This document shows, piece after piece, positions 38,134 to 56,140 of a stretch of DNA of 56,472 bases. A model generated the notes under the pieces. It searched no databases, was not told where the DNA came from, and saw nothing but the letters and a program-made list of their open reading frames with translations. Position 1 is the stretch's first letter. Each line of letters starts with the position of its first letter. The translations under genes and the position numbers were made by a program. Source of the stretch: Paulinella micropora (taxonomy: Eukaryota > Cercozoa > Imbricatea > Euglyphida); the NCBI GenBank assembly GCA_009731375.1, contig BJOX01000008.1:1459936-1516407 (forward strand). Direction: 5' to 3'.

Positions 38134-39390
38134 CTTGGGTACTCTTTGTGCCAGGTCACATAGAGTACAAAGTTTTTCTGCATGGTGGTCAGCCTCTTGC
38201 CTTGTTTGAGTTTGCAAGAGTATTCTAACACTTGCTCCTGATGCTTCGAGGATATCCTGAATAACCCAAACTCGTTACAAAAAACAAAAAAACAAAAAAA
38301 AACATCAATTTCACACATAAGATATTACACATATGTAATATTAATGCGGTCTATGCACTCATCCATGCCATAATTAATAACTGGAACCTTGTTGAGGCAC
38401 AATTCAGCGTGGGCGATGCACGCGGCAATTTGCGGAATCATACGCCGTGAATCTATGCATACATGCACAAACCGGTACCTGTGCAAGACACCGAGGATAA
38501 TGCTGTGTTCCCAATACCGATACCGTAGGTAATATACAATCTTCCCTTCTGGAATGTGGCGATAGTTGGACATTTTTAAAAAATAATACAAAATCTACGA
38601 TAGGCCTGATCATATGTATTTCCTTTTTGTCCCAATCAGGACCGGTCGGGTTAGTGTTTGGTACTGTCATATTGGCATTAGACGTGAATATTCACGATCA
38701 GCCAAATTATACATGTTTTGCGGTGTAACTGCATTTTTGTGGTCGTTGGTTGCACCAGGTGGCACCGTGTGATAGGGCGAAAAAGGCAGTAGTCGCGGCA
38801 ATTTCGGCAAAATGCAGAAATGTTACTGGGTGCTGCCCCTTTCGGCCATATCACACCGGTGGCACCATTCACCACTCTTTTCAGGCCATAGTTTGAGACA
38901 TCTGCCACGGGTCTGGCCCCTGCCGCCTGGTGGGGAGGGGGTTTTTTTGCCACTTCCTGAAAAGTTGTGGATAAACTTCCCGACTTCACGTCTCATAGCC
39001 ACATTTTGTGTTGGGAATTCAAGGTCAGCCTAAATACGTGTGTTTTGCGGTGTAACTATATTTTTGCGGTCACCGGTGCCACCGGTGAAAAAGGCAATAG
39101 TTAGGATGATTGCGGCAGTGCAGAAATACCCCTGGGTGATGCATTTTTCGGCCGTATCACGCAGGGTGGCACCGGGTGGCATGGTTATGTGAAAAATACA
39201 TGATTTTTCTGGTGATATGATTCTGGATTTTTTTGGCGACCGAACTTTGCGGCCTTCTCCTGCAGCCGCCCGTGGTCTGTTTTGGCTGGGACAAGTGGCG
39301 TTCGACGCGCCAGGTCGAAATCTACCGGAATCTGCCATAAAAATTTTCTGGTAGGCGGTGCCACCGGACACCACTCACAAGTGAAAATCC
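38098..39390. other. Host-like sequence with a diverged tandem duplication
   Basis: AT-richer DNA without viral character. A segment from about 38,692 (attcacgatcagcc, then tttgcggtgtaact, then ggtggcacc motifs) recurs from about 39,017 with changes, a roughly 325-base diverged tandem pair rich in GGTGCCACC. An 82-codon frame on the minus strand (38325-38573, beginning MSNYRHIPEGKIVYYLRYRY) is open and not low-complexity; I give it low weight as a gene. Confidence 0.45.
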
Positions 39391-40016
39391 CCTTATTTGT
39401 GCAGTGTACGGTGCAAGAACGACCAGAAGTTTAGTCGCAAAAGGTTTTGATCGGCCTTGTTGTAAAACTCTCGAAAAGAACCTAATTCCAAGTCCATGGA
39501 CTCTCCAGCTGAGGAGGGCCCCTTGATGAACTTCATGATGATCCAGTTATTTTTGGTTGAACTCTGGGATCCCACCGTCAGGCAGCAGTAGACTGTGGGG
39601 GCCAGCCCTTGCTGCGCTAACCAATGCTGTAACTGCATGGTCTACCACCTTCAACTCATACGAGGCAGTTTCACCGGGCCAGGCAGCTCTCCTGTTACTG
39701 ACACGTTTGAAGAGCAGCTCTTGTTTGAAAACCCTTATGTTACCTTTAGTGCCTAGTGGTTTTGATTCGTTTTAGAATTTTTCTGCTTCCAGCACCCAGC
39801 GCGGGACACACTGTGGAAATGCCTGCACGAACGAGCGTTCTATGGCGTCCGTCATGTCCTCCGTCTTCACCGCAGCAGCCAGGCTGCTAAGCTTGCCCTT
39901 AGTGGTGGAGGCTTGTAGGTTCGGGTCAAAGAGCTGCCAGCGCAAGACACTGCGGCAATCCATGTTGCTCTGCTTCTCTTTGCCGCACTGGCTGCATTGC
40001 ACAGTGTCAAGCCATG
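39390..40016 (-). pseudogene. Kinase-like family copy, degraded
   Basis: The product parallels the better copy at 41,478-42,619: a zinc-like CSQCGKEK segment, then LAAAVKTEDMTDAIERSFVQAFP (identical in both), then after frame changes VFKQELLFK, WLAQQGLAPTVYCCL, IIMKFIKGP and LRLNFWSFL. Several frame changes and stops make it a pseudogene. A further fragment on the same strand at 40007-40222 (LNSKMYLIDFETKMFRFLQY) resembles the later part of the same family (FMLIDLNPFYCLLLNYM), so remnants of two copies may lie here. Confidence 0.6.
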
Positions 40017-40286
40017 AGTAAAACTGGACTACAAGCGCTAACAGTCTTTTGAAAGCTAAGGAAAAGAACAGGTTTCAAATGGCATGGCCCGCATGTTCCT
40101 ATATTAAAATATTGCAAAAAACGAAACATCTTGGTTTCAAAGTCTATGAGGTACATTTTCGAGTTTAGGAACTGATCGGTAACGTCGATGTTTGTGTTTT
40201 GAACACTGGATGATCTCTTCATCTGACAGGAATCTTCAAGTGTACCGGTAGTAGCTTGACTGGCCTGGCTTGACCAAATAATTCAG

Positions 40287-40895
40287 GGCTGCGACGAACT
40301 GCTGGAATGTGCTTTCGTTACCTTCGATGAAAGGGTCACGAGCAACTTTCGTCACGGCGGTGAGAAACTACAGTCCTTGTGCTTCCTCAGCAGCTGGTCC
40401 AGCGACGGTGCCGGCGAGGAGGAGGAGTCGGACGAGGAGGAGGAGTCGGACGATGCGACAACAAGGGCGCCCCCCAGCAGCCCCGCGTGGCATACGAGAT
40501 GCCAGACGCACGCGCTAGAAGCGCAGGCCAAAACCGAAAAGGTGGTCCTCCGCGAAAAGCACCGCTTGGCCTACAAAGCACAAATTACAGGCGAAGCCAA
40601 GTTCGAGGAGCTGTCGAAAGAAATCCAGGAAGCCCAGAGCCTCGAACAGCTGAAGCAGCTGAGCTTAGACATCGTGACTGCATTTTCAGGGTGTGATACC
40701 ATTGCCAATGAATCCAAGAGAATGTTTCGAATTTTAAGGGCTGAAGCAGATTTCGGCTGTTTTCAATACTGTTCACGAAAGCACTGCGGCGAGATTCGTC
40801 TCATTTACGACTTTGCTAACGGCCCGCTCCTGGAGTCCTGCCTCTGCGGCGATGGTGGGGATACAGAAGAGGAGGATGATTTGAATGAAGAATAG
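40287..40895 (+). CDS. Terminal exon of an unrecognised acidic protein
   Basis: An acceptor-like 'aattcag' at 40281-40286 is followed by an open frame of about 203 codons (GCDELLECAFVTFDERVTSN...) to a TAG at 40893-40895. It contains an acidic stretch (EEEESDEEEESDD), a charged helical middle and a Cys-rich end (FQYCSRKHCGEIRLIYDFAN; SCLCGDGG). The 5' part of the gene is not identified. Codon use is intermediate between the viral block and the repeat-rich DNA. No domain recognised; it may belong with the kinase-like family around it. Confidence 0.45.
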   Translation, partial: GCDELLECAFVTFDERVTSNFRHGGEKLQSLCFLSSWSSDGAGEEEESDEEEESDDATTRAPPSSPAWHTRCQTHALEAQAKTEKVVLREKHRLAYKAQITGEAKFEELSKEIQEAQSLEQLKQLSLDIVTAFSGCDTIANESKRMFRILRAEADFGCFQYCSRKHCGEIRLIYDFANGPLLESCLCGDGGDTEEEDDLNEE

Positions 40896-41477
40896 AGGAG
40901 AGAGTGAGAGAGAGAGAGACGGAGCGTGTGGTTAGGGGNNNNNNNNNNNNNNNNNNNNNNNNNNNNNNNNNNNNNNNNNNNNNNNNNNNNNNNNNNNNNN
41001 NNNNNNNNNNNNNNNNNNNNNNNNNNNNNNNNNNNNNNNNNNNNNNNNNNNNNNNNNNNNNNNNNNNNNNNNNNNNNNNNNNNNNNNNNNNNNNNNNNNN
41101 NNNNNNNNNNNNNNNNNNNNNNNNNNNNNNNNNNNNNNNNNNNNNNNNNNNNNNNNNNNNNNNNNGGGGGGGGGGGGAGATGAAATAAGGAAGGAAAGGC
41201 TGGCTGCGGTGTCCACCCTCCCATCTTTTTTTAAATTAAACAATCATTGCTTTATCTAAATTTTTTTGAAAAGGGGGAGCGAAAGGGATAGGAGACGAAA
41301 AGAAGGAGATAGAGAGTAAGGAAGGGGGGGGGGGGTTGGCAAAATAGTAGATGAAGCAGCTCTCCCTCCTTTTTTCCTGAGACTTTAAGGATAAAATAAA
41401 AGAGAGTCCTTTCCGGGTCTGGTCTAGAATGTAAAAAAAAACGACACACCTAAATGAACACAAAATCATAGCCTGCA
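40896..41477. other. GA-rich run, 227-N gap, G runs and AT-rich spacer
   Basis: It consists of a GAGA run (40,897-40,925), N 40939-41165, a G homopolymer, then about 300 bases of A/G-rich sequence with no convincing frame. Confidence 0.6.
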
Positions 41478-42619
41478 CCTAAGCATCATTTGCCTGCCGC
41501 AGTGCGCCAGGCAATCTTTCAGGGTCTTCGACTGAAGCTCGATACAGCGTATTGTGACGAGTGCGGCAGAGAAAAGGAGCCAAGCAGTATCGGTAGCTTT
41601 CGTCGCCGTGTCCTGCGTTGGCAGCCCTTTAGCCCAAACCTGTGCACAGCCATACGCGAGGGGGGGCTGGACAGCCTGGCGGCGGCGGTAAAGACTGAAG
41701 ACATGACAGACGCTATAGAACGCTCATTTGTGCAGGCATTTCCGCCGGGGTTCTGTACTGGGTGCTTGAAGCAAAACAAAGCTTCGAAGAGTTCGAGGAA
41801 TTGCCAGAACTGGATTTGTTCGGTGATGTAAAGGTTTTTAAGCAAGAGCTGGTATTCAAATACGTTCCTAAAAAAAGACATGCAAGTCGGGGTGTGACCG
41901 AGTCATACGAGTCCAAGGTGGTAGACTGCATGCAGCTGCATTGCTTAGCACAGCAGGGGCTGGCCCCTGCTGTCTATGGCTGCTTGTCGTTGGAGCCCTG
42001 GGGCCAGGGCGACCATAGGTTTATCATCATGCAATTCATCAAGGGGCCCACGGGTGGAGGGTCCATGGATCTGAAATCGACTGCTTTTCGAAAGCTGTAT
42101 GAAGGAGAGGCTAGCAAAAAGCTTCGACTGAATTTCCTGTCATTTTTGCGCAGTGCGCTGTCTTGGCTCGCATACTATAGAATTCTGCACGCTGACATGA
42201 AGCCTGCGAATCTGGTGTGCACTTCGGAACTAAACTTCATGTTAATTGACCTAAATCCGTTTTATTGCTTACTGCTCAATTACATGCACGATAAAACGGA
42301 CGCGAAGAAGGTTGAGGCCACGATCCAGCTGTCCAACGCGCTGAGTCTTCTAGCCTCTAGCATCGGCTGCCTTCCGCGCTCCTTGTTGGAATGCGTGTAT
42401 CGATATGTACTAAATCTGCTAGAGCCAGAGAAGTCTGGCCAGCAGATCTTTGACCGTTGCGTGCACTGGTGGTGGAATTGTATGTTGCAGTCTGGGCACG
42501 TCTTTGATCCAGCCCAATACACCCCGGCCATCCTAGCGACCAACTACCTATTCCTATCGGAATGCAATCTCCACTCGAATGACCAAGCTGTGCCCGAACT
42601 GAAATGGCTCCCACTGTGA
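41478..42619 (+). pseudogene. Divergent protein-kinase-like gene with zinc-like N-terminus and one frameshift
   Basis: Coding begins near 41,478 without a clear ATG (HHLPAAVRQAIFQGLRLKLD); the third copy at 43,085 shows the lost start. A CDECGREK segment is followed by the family block LAAAVKTEDMTDAIERSFVQ. Near 41,755 coding moves one frame and runs (EAKQSFEEFEELPELDLFGD) to a TGA at 42617-42619. The second part has kinase-like features: YESKVVDCMQLHCL, FIIMQFIKGP (hinge-like), ILHADMKPANLV (HxDxKxxN catalytic loop) and NFMLIDLNPF in the place of DFG. The magnesium-binding Asp is kept, but Asn-Pro replaces Phe-Gly, so activity is uncertain. The family has at least three copies here. Host or viral origin is open. 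Confidence 0.55.
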
Positions 42620-43084
42620 GACATTGTCGATTTTTTAAACTTGTGGACACAGGGGTGGTGTGGTTTGCTTCAGGGAAATCTGTTCTAGAACAATTATATA
42701 CAAAGACATTGCAGCTCGACGAGGTCGAAAGTTTTATCTCTGCATTTATACGTTTAGCAGCACAAGAGATTTCAAAGAGATAGGACCGCTGCGACATCCT
42801 CGCGGACGGAACTCTTCTCTTGTTCCAGTATGTTTTTTTTTGTCGAAACACNNNNNNNNNNNNNNNNNNNNNNNNNNNNNNNNNNNNNNNNNNNNNNNNN
42901 NNNNNNNNNNNNNNNNNNNNNNNNNNNNCCTACCCATTCCCCTCCCCTCTTTCCTCCTACCCATTCCCCTCCTCTCTCTCTCTCTTTCCTCCTGCCCGTT
43001 CCCCTTTAACGTCGTCGGCAAGTATTCAATAAATTCGCTTCTTTAAGAGAAAAAAAAGGCACCAAGCATTTGTTTAGAAAATAA
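42620..43084. other. Spacer with 77-N gap and CT-rich run
   Basis: AT-rich sequence, N 42852-42928, then CT-rich repeats (42,930-43,005) and a short A run before the next kinase-family start. No gene seen. Confidence 0.5.
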
Positions 43085-43168
43085 ATGAATGACGGAAGAC
43101 AGGAGTTTGCGCTCGAGCGTTATTTACCCGCCGCCGTGCGCCAAGCAATCTCCGAGGGGCTTAGGCTG
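43085..43168 (+). pseudogene. N-terminal fragment of a third kinase-like copy
   Basis: ATG 43085 opens MNDGRQEFALERYLPAAVRQ and AISEGLRL, matching the start of the copy at 41,478 (LPAAVRQAIFQGLRL). It then breaks off into unrelated sequence and ATT repeats. It supplies the N-terminus missing from the better copy. Confidence 0.6.
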
Positions 43169-43224
43169 ATGTGTACACCGATATTTAGACAGTGTATTAC
43201 TAGTATCTATTACTATTATTATTA

Positions 43225-43231
43225 CTTAGCA

Positions 43232-43273
<42 letters not shown>
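43225..43273. repeat. ATT microsatellite
   Basis: Uninterrupted ATT run separating the kinase fragment from the satellite array. Confidence 0.9.
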
Positions 43274-43274
43274 T

Positions 43275-44738
43275 GGAGTGTTGACTGTGACATATTTGAG
43301 GGAAATCTCGATGAAAAAACCTAGTCACACTTGCTAAACAGAGTTCCAGCCCAATGGCCTCAAGGCGTTAAACTGTGACGCCAACTCATAACCCTTTGGT
43401 GGTAGATGCTGGGGAGGAGGGTCGTTGCGCGCGTAAAAGATCTTAAACTCCGCATATGCTGGTTGATAGCCCAGGACCCAGCAGACACCAGATTGTTATG
43501 GGTGGGGTTTCGAGGCAGCTCTAGCAACCGCGCTTGGTGTATGCACTTGCACATTCGGTGACGTCTTGCAAGAGGTTGCTGGGACTGCGGAATAACCTCG
43601 GCTTAGTGCAGTCTTGCCCTCAGGAGCTCCATCGGTGGCCCCGATCATCAGGCGAGAGACTGACACGGGGGGGTGGAGGACCTCGAACAAGGGTATTGGA
43701 GGCTTATGTCCGTTGAGGATATGCCATTAGCTGCATCAGTACGCCTCAGATATAGTAAATCTGCCTTGGAGTGTTGACTGTGACATATTTGAGGGAAATC
43801 CCGATGAAAAAACCTAGTCACACTTGCTAAACAGAGTTCCAGCCCAATGGCCTCAAGGCGTTAAACTGTGACGCCAACTCATAACCCTTTGGTGGTAGAT
43901 GCTGGGGAGGAGGGTCGTTGCGCGCGTAAAAGATCTTAAACTCCGCATATGCTGGTTGATAGCCCAGGACCCAGCAGACACCAGATTGTTATGGGTGGGG
44001 TTTCGAGGCAGCTCTAGCAACCGCGCTTGGTGTATGCACTTGCACATTCGGTGACGTCTTGCAAGAGGTTGCTGGGACTGCGGAATAACCTCGGCTTAGT
44101 GCAGTCTTGCCCTCAGGAGCTCCATCGGTGGCCCCGATCATCAGGCGAGAGACTGACACGGGGGGGTGGAGGACCTCGAACAAGGGTATTGGAGGCTTAT
44201 GTCCGTTGAGGATATGCCATTAGCTGCATCAGTACGCCTCAGATATAGTAAATCTGCCTTGGAGTGTTGACTGTGACATATTTGAGGGAAATCCCGATGA
44301 AAAAACCTAGTCACACTTGCTAAACAGAGTTCCAGCCCAATGGCCTCAAGGCGTTAAACTGTGACGCCAACTCATAACCCTTTGGTGGTAGATGCTGGGG
44401 AGGAGGGTCGTTGCGCGCGTAAAAGATCTTAAACTCCGCATATGCTGGTTGATAGCCCAGGACCCAGCAGACACCAGATTGTTATGGGTGGGGTTTCGAG
44501 GCAGCTCTAGCAACCGCGCTTGGTGTATGCACTTGCACATTCGGTGACGTCTTGCAAGAGGTTGCTGGGACTGCGGAATAACCTCGGCTTAGTGCAGTCT
44601 TGCCCTCAGGAGCTCTATCGGTGGCCCCGAGCATCAGGCGAGAGACTGACACGGGGGAGTGGAGGACCTCGAACAAGGGTATTGGAGGCTTATGTCCGTT
44701 GAGGATATGCCATTAGCTGCATCAGTACGCCTCAGATA

Positions 44739-44805
<67 letters not shown>

Positions 44806-45034
44806 GAGGCAGCTCTAGCAACCGCGCTTGGTGTATGCACTTGCACATTCGGTGACGTCTTGCAAGAGGTTGCTGGGACTGCGGAATAACCTCGGCTTAG
44901 TGCAGTCTTGCCCTCAGGAGCTCCATCGGTGGCCCCGATCATCAGGCGAGAGACTGACACGGGGGGGTGGAGGACCTCGAACAAGGGTATTGGAGGCTTA
45001 TGTCCGTTGAGGATATGCCATTAGCTGCATCAGT
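43275..45034 (+). repeat. 493-bp tandem satellite array
   Basis: Units starting at 43,347, 43,840 and 44,333 are almost identical (period 493). The third is interrupted by an ATT run (44,740-44,804), after which a partial unit resumes at 44,806 and runs into an N gap at 45,035. Each unit contains the string 'gcccaatggcctcaaggcg'. Short open frames repeated in each unit are not coding. A fragment of the same unit lies at 11,302. Confidence 0.92.
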
Positions 45035-45071
45035 NNNNNNNNNNNNNNNNNNNNNNNNNNNNNNNNNNNNN

Positions 45072-45195
45072 TCTGGACCAGTATTTTCATTGAAAATACC
45101 GGTCCGTCTGGAAGTGTTGGAACTGCCCTTGCGGGGGTGTCATTAGAGCTTATCGTCAATTCTTCGTACTCCCCTCACGGGTGAGACGATGGAGG
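45072..45195 (+). repeat. SINE body fragment
   Basis: It matches the body of the SINE at 12,232 (from 'ccagtattttcattgaa' to 'gagacgatggagg') but lacks the tRNA-like head; N gaps lie on both sides. Confidence 0.7.
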
Positions 45196-45293
45196 NNNNN
45201 NNNNNNNNNNNNNNNNNNNNNNNNNNNNNNNNNNNNNNNNNNNNNNNNNNNNNNNNNNNNNNNNNNNNNNNNNNNNNNNNNNNNNNNNNNNNN

Positions 45294-46158
45294 CAGCCCA
45301 ATGGCCTTACGGCGTTAAACTGTGATGCCAACTCAAAACCATTTGGTGGATGATGCTGGGGAGGAGGGTCGTTGGGCGCCTGTCGAAGATCTTAAACTCC
45401 GCTATGCCGGTTGATAGCCCGTGGACCCAGCGGACACCAAATTGTTATGGGTGGGGTTTTGAGGTAGTTGTAGCAACCATGCTTGGTGTACGCACTTGCA
45501 CATGCGGCAACGTTTTGCAAGAGGTTGTTGGGACTGCGGAATAACCTCGGCTTAGTGTAGTCTTGCCCTCAGGAGCTCCATCGGTGGCCCCTATAATCAG
45601 TCGAGAGACTGACTAGGTGGGGATGGAGCACCTCGAACAAGGGCATGAGCCTCAGCTGCATCAGTATGCCTTAGTGTTGACTGTGATATATTTGAGGGTA
45701 ACACCTGATGATAAAAACTTAGTCACGCTTGTTTATCAGAGCTCCAGCCCAATGGCCTTACGGCGTTAAACTGTGATGCCAACTCAAAACCATTTGGTGG
45801 ATGATGCTGGGGAGGAGGGTCGTTGGGCGCCTGTCGAAGATCTTAAATTCCGCTATGCCGGTTGATAGCCCGTGGCCCAGCGGATACCAAATTGTTATGG
45901 GTGGGGTTTTGAGGTAGTTGTAGCAACCATGCTTGGTGTACGCACTTGCACATGCGGCAACGTTTTGCAAGAGGTTGTTGGGACTGCGGAATAACCTCGG
46001 CTTAGTGTAGTCTTGCCCTCAGGAGCTCCATCGGCGGCCCCTATAATCAGTCGAGAGACTGACTAGGTGGGGATGGAGCACCTCGAACAAGAGCATGAAG
46101 GCTCATGTCCGGAAACGGATCGTGCCATCAGCTGCATCAGTATGCCTTAGAGGAAGTA

Positions 46159-46236
<78 letters not shown>
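45294..46236 (+). repeat. Diverged satellite units (about 454 bp) with ATT tail
   Basis: Two further units start at about 45,294 and 45,748. They share the order of the 493-bp units but with many substitutions and deletions, and end in an ATT run (46,160-46,236). They represent an older subfamily. Confidence 0.8.
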
Positions 46237-46737
46237 GCTATCGTTGCGGGACACACACGCTCGGGTCAAGGCGGCCCACCACAATCTGCAGTGGGTTTGT
46301 GTTCAGATGTGACAGAGCCCTTCCTGCTTACACTGCTATGCTGCAAGGGAGCGGGTCATTTTGGTTTACACTGCGCGCATCGTCAGAAGGATTGGCTCGG
46401 GCGTGTTGTGAGCGGGCAGCGGGTTACGCAACCAAGAATGTAATATTATACATATACATATATACGTATGTAAGGATATGTGTAAACATTACTACATAAA
46501 CAATATATGATAAACATTACTACATAAACAATTTATGCCAACAATTTTGTTTTTAAAAAATGTTGACAACAAAATTGTTGACATAAATTATCTCTCCGTA
46601 TCCATGAAAGGGAGGAGGGGGGGGGGGGGGGGGGGTGGGGAAAAAAAAAANNNNNNNNNNTGCCACGTGAACATGCTAATTAATCCAAAGCGTCTTTTAG
46701 ATTGCCAACGCCTCCACACATTTGGCCTGCATAGCAG
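46237..46737. other. Unassigned sequence with AT-rich part, poly-G and a gap
   Basis: 46,237-46,440 is GC-balanced with no frame I trust. Next come AT-rich sequence with a repeated 'acattactacataaacaat', a G run (46,616-46,640), an A run and ten N. Confidence 0.5.
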
Positions 46738-47050
46738 AAAGAAGAAGAAGAAGAAGAAGAAGAAGAAGAAGAAGGAGTTGGAGGAGGAGAAGAAGAAGAA
46801 GAAGAAGAAGGAGAAGAAGGAGAAGGAGAAGAAGAAGAAGAAGAAGAAGAAGAAAAAGAAGAAGAAGAAGAAGGAAGAAGAAGGAAGAAGGAAGAAGAAG
46901 AAGAAGGAAGAAGAAGGAAGAAGAAAGAAGAAAGAAGAAAGAAGGAAAGAAGAAGAAGAAGAAGAAGAAGAAGAAGAAGAAGGAGAAGGAGAAGGAGGAG
47001 GAGGAGGAGAAGGAGGAGGAGGAGGAGGAAGAAGAGAAGAAGAAGAAAAT

Positions 47051-47082
<32 letters not shown>

Positions 47083-47475
47083 AGAAGAAGGGAGAAGGAG
47101 AAGGAGAGGAGGAAGAGAAGAAGAAGAAGAAGAAGAAGAAGAAGAAGAAGAAGGAGGAGGAGGAGGAGAAGGAGAAGGAGCAGAAGGAGAAGAAGGAGAA
47201 GGAGAAGAAGGAGAAGAAGGAGAAGGAGAAGAAGGAGCAGGAGGAGCAGGAGGAGGAAGAGGAGGACGAGGAGGAAGAGGAGGAAGAGGAGGGAGAGGAG
47301 GGAGAGGAGGAAGAGGAGGAAGAGGAGGAGAAGAAGGAGAAGAAGGAGAAGAAGAAGAAGAAGAAGAAGAAGAAGGAGAAGGAGAAGAAGGAGAAGAAGG
47401 AGAAGAAGGAGAAGGAGAAGAAGGAGGAGAAGAAGGAGAAGGAAGAAGAAGAAGAAGAAGAAGAAGAAGAAGAGA
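46738..47475 (+). repeat. 740-base polypurine tract (GAA/GGA repeats)
   Basis: Almost pure purine on the plus strand: GAA runs shading into GGA runs around 47,150-47,340 and back to GAA. Any frames across it (Glu/Lys or Ser/Phe) are artefacts. Such tracts can form triplex DNA. Confidence 0.95.
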
Positions 47476-47583
47476 TGATGATGATTGGTTGTGCATGTTT
47501 GTGTGTTTCTGTGTTATGTGTTTGTAAGTGTGAGTGTCTCTCTCTCAAGCTCTCTCTCTTCTCTCTCTCTCTTTTGTTTTTTT

Positions 47584-47590
47584 TGGGGGT

Positions 47591-47633
<43 letters not shown>

Positions 47634-47696
47634 CGTAGTTATGGCGGCTCGTATTTTCTCTTTGACACATCAGACAAAGGTAAATTTGTTTGAGCG

Positions 47697-47734
<38 letters not shown>

Positions 47735-48076
47735 AGGGAGGGAGGGACAGAGACAGAGACAGAGAGAGAGAGACAGAGAGAGAGACAGAGAGAGCCAGCG
47801 ATACAGAGCGATAGAGAGAGAGAAAGAGAGCGAGAGAGAGAGAGAGAGAGAGAGAGAGCAAGCGAGCGAGCGAGCGAGCGAGCGAGAGAGAGCGAGAGAG
47901 AGGGAGAGAGAGGGAGAGAGAGGGAGAGCGAGAGAGAGAAAGAGAGAGAGAGATGTGTGGAAAGGTATGTGCTTGTGCTTTACAAGTCGATTCGCTTTGG
48001 ACTTCCCCAGATCAGTCTCTGTAAACCTGAAATCACAGACGTGCACAAAAAACAAGGTCAGAATGAGAGAGAGAGA

Positions 48077-48118
<42 letters not shown>

Positions 48119-48216
48119 AGAGAGTGAGAGAGAGAGTGAGAGAGAGAGTGTGAGAGAGAGAGAGAGACAGAGAGACAGAGAGACAGAGAGACAGAGAGAA
48201 AGCGCGCGCGCGCGCG

Positions 48217-48250
<34 letters not shown>

Positions 48251-48612
48251 GAAGAGAAATAGAGAAGAGAGAAGAGAGAAGAGAAAAGAGAAAGAGAAAG
48301 AGAGAGAGAGAAGAGAGAAGAGAGAAGAGAGAAGAGAGAAGAGAGAAGAGAAAAGGTAGAAAAGAGACGAGAACAGAGAGACGAGAGACGAGAACAGAGA
48401 GACGAGAGAAGAGAGAAGAGAAGAGAGAAGAGAGAAGAGAAGAGAGAAGGTAGAAAAGAGACGAGAACAGAGAGACGAGAGAAGAGAGAAGAGAGAAGAG
48501 AGAAGAGAGAAGAGACAAGAGACAAGAGACAAGAGAGAAGAGAAAAGAGAAAAGAGAAAAGAGAGAAGAAGTACTAGAAGAGAAAAGAGAGAAGAGAAAA
48601 GAGAGAAGAGAC
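47584..48612. repeat. Poly-G run and long GA/GAGA repeats
   Basis: A G run of more than 40 bases (about 47,590-47,632) is followed by GAGA-type repeats (47,698-47,950 and 48,065-48,610). They include GCGA, CGCG and GAAA variants around a short non-repeat island (47,952-48,060). Confidence 0.92.
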
Positions 48613-49208
48613 TTGAATGTTACCACAAATCCCAGCCCATCGCACTGTTTGCAAATGTCGTCTACGGTATGTACGGAAGTTGTCGACATTCCTACAATGT
48701 ACACAAGAAAGGTGGAAAGCCGAGGTTGGTAGCACCGTCTGCAGAAAAAGAATAAACTCGAAGATGTATGAAACAATAAAAAATGAGAACTTTTCTGTGG
48801 ATGATATAGATAACACAAGAAAGGTGGAAAGCCGAGGTGGTACAATCTTCTGCAGAAAAACTCGAAAACATATGAAGCCTAAAACCAATAACTCTTCTAT
48901 CGATGAGAAATTCTTGGCGATGTGTGTGAGGTTCTTGTGTTACTTGGTTGTAATTTTTTGAGCGATGAGTTTACTTCCATTTTTTATTCATGAGAGGAAT
49001 TGCCTTTCGTCATTCAACGCGCCGGCCATACCATTGCAGCTTTTTCTTTTTCTTGGGGGAGGTTTTTTTGTGGGAAGGAAAGAAGACCTAAATATTATCA
49101 ACATGTTGTCATCAGTTCCTGTGAATGAAAAGCCAACAAACCTTGCACGCTGCATGTTTTTGTGCTGTGATATTATTCGTATTTGTCAGATATTGGATTT
49201 GCTACAGG
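48613..49208. other. Upstream region of the Sel1 gene with a 111-base duplication
   Basis: The segment from about 48,701 ('cacaagaaaggtggaaagcc') recurs from about 48,812 with changes. A 114-codon frame (48617-48961) covers both copies but looks fortuitous. The last part before the start codon is AT-rich and probably holds the promoter and 5' UTR. Confidence 0.5.
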
Positions 49209-56025
<6,817 letters not shown>

Positions 56026-56079
56026 GTAGGCAACAGCTAGATCTGCCCATGTATGTATGTACCGATCTATGTGTGTATC

Positions 56080-56140
<61 letters not shown>

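Noticed and set aside
43347-45034. CRISPR-like array or tandem coding genes
   Set aside because: The 493-base units are identical throughout with no spacer structure, and the 60-64 codon frames recur only because the units do. Eukaryotic satellite.
46535-47693. Long Glu/Lys, Arg and Ser/Phe frames on both strands
   Set aside because: Products of the polypurine tract; open in nearly every frame and without sequence complexity.
47690-48532. Ser/Leu- or Arg/Glu-rich frames at 47.6-48.6 kb
   Set aside because: Artefacts of GA/CT repeats.
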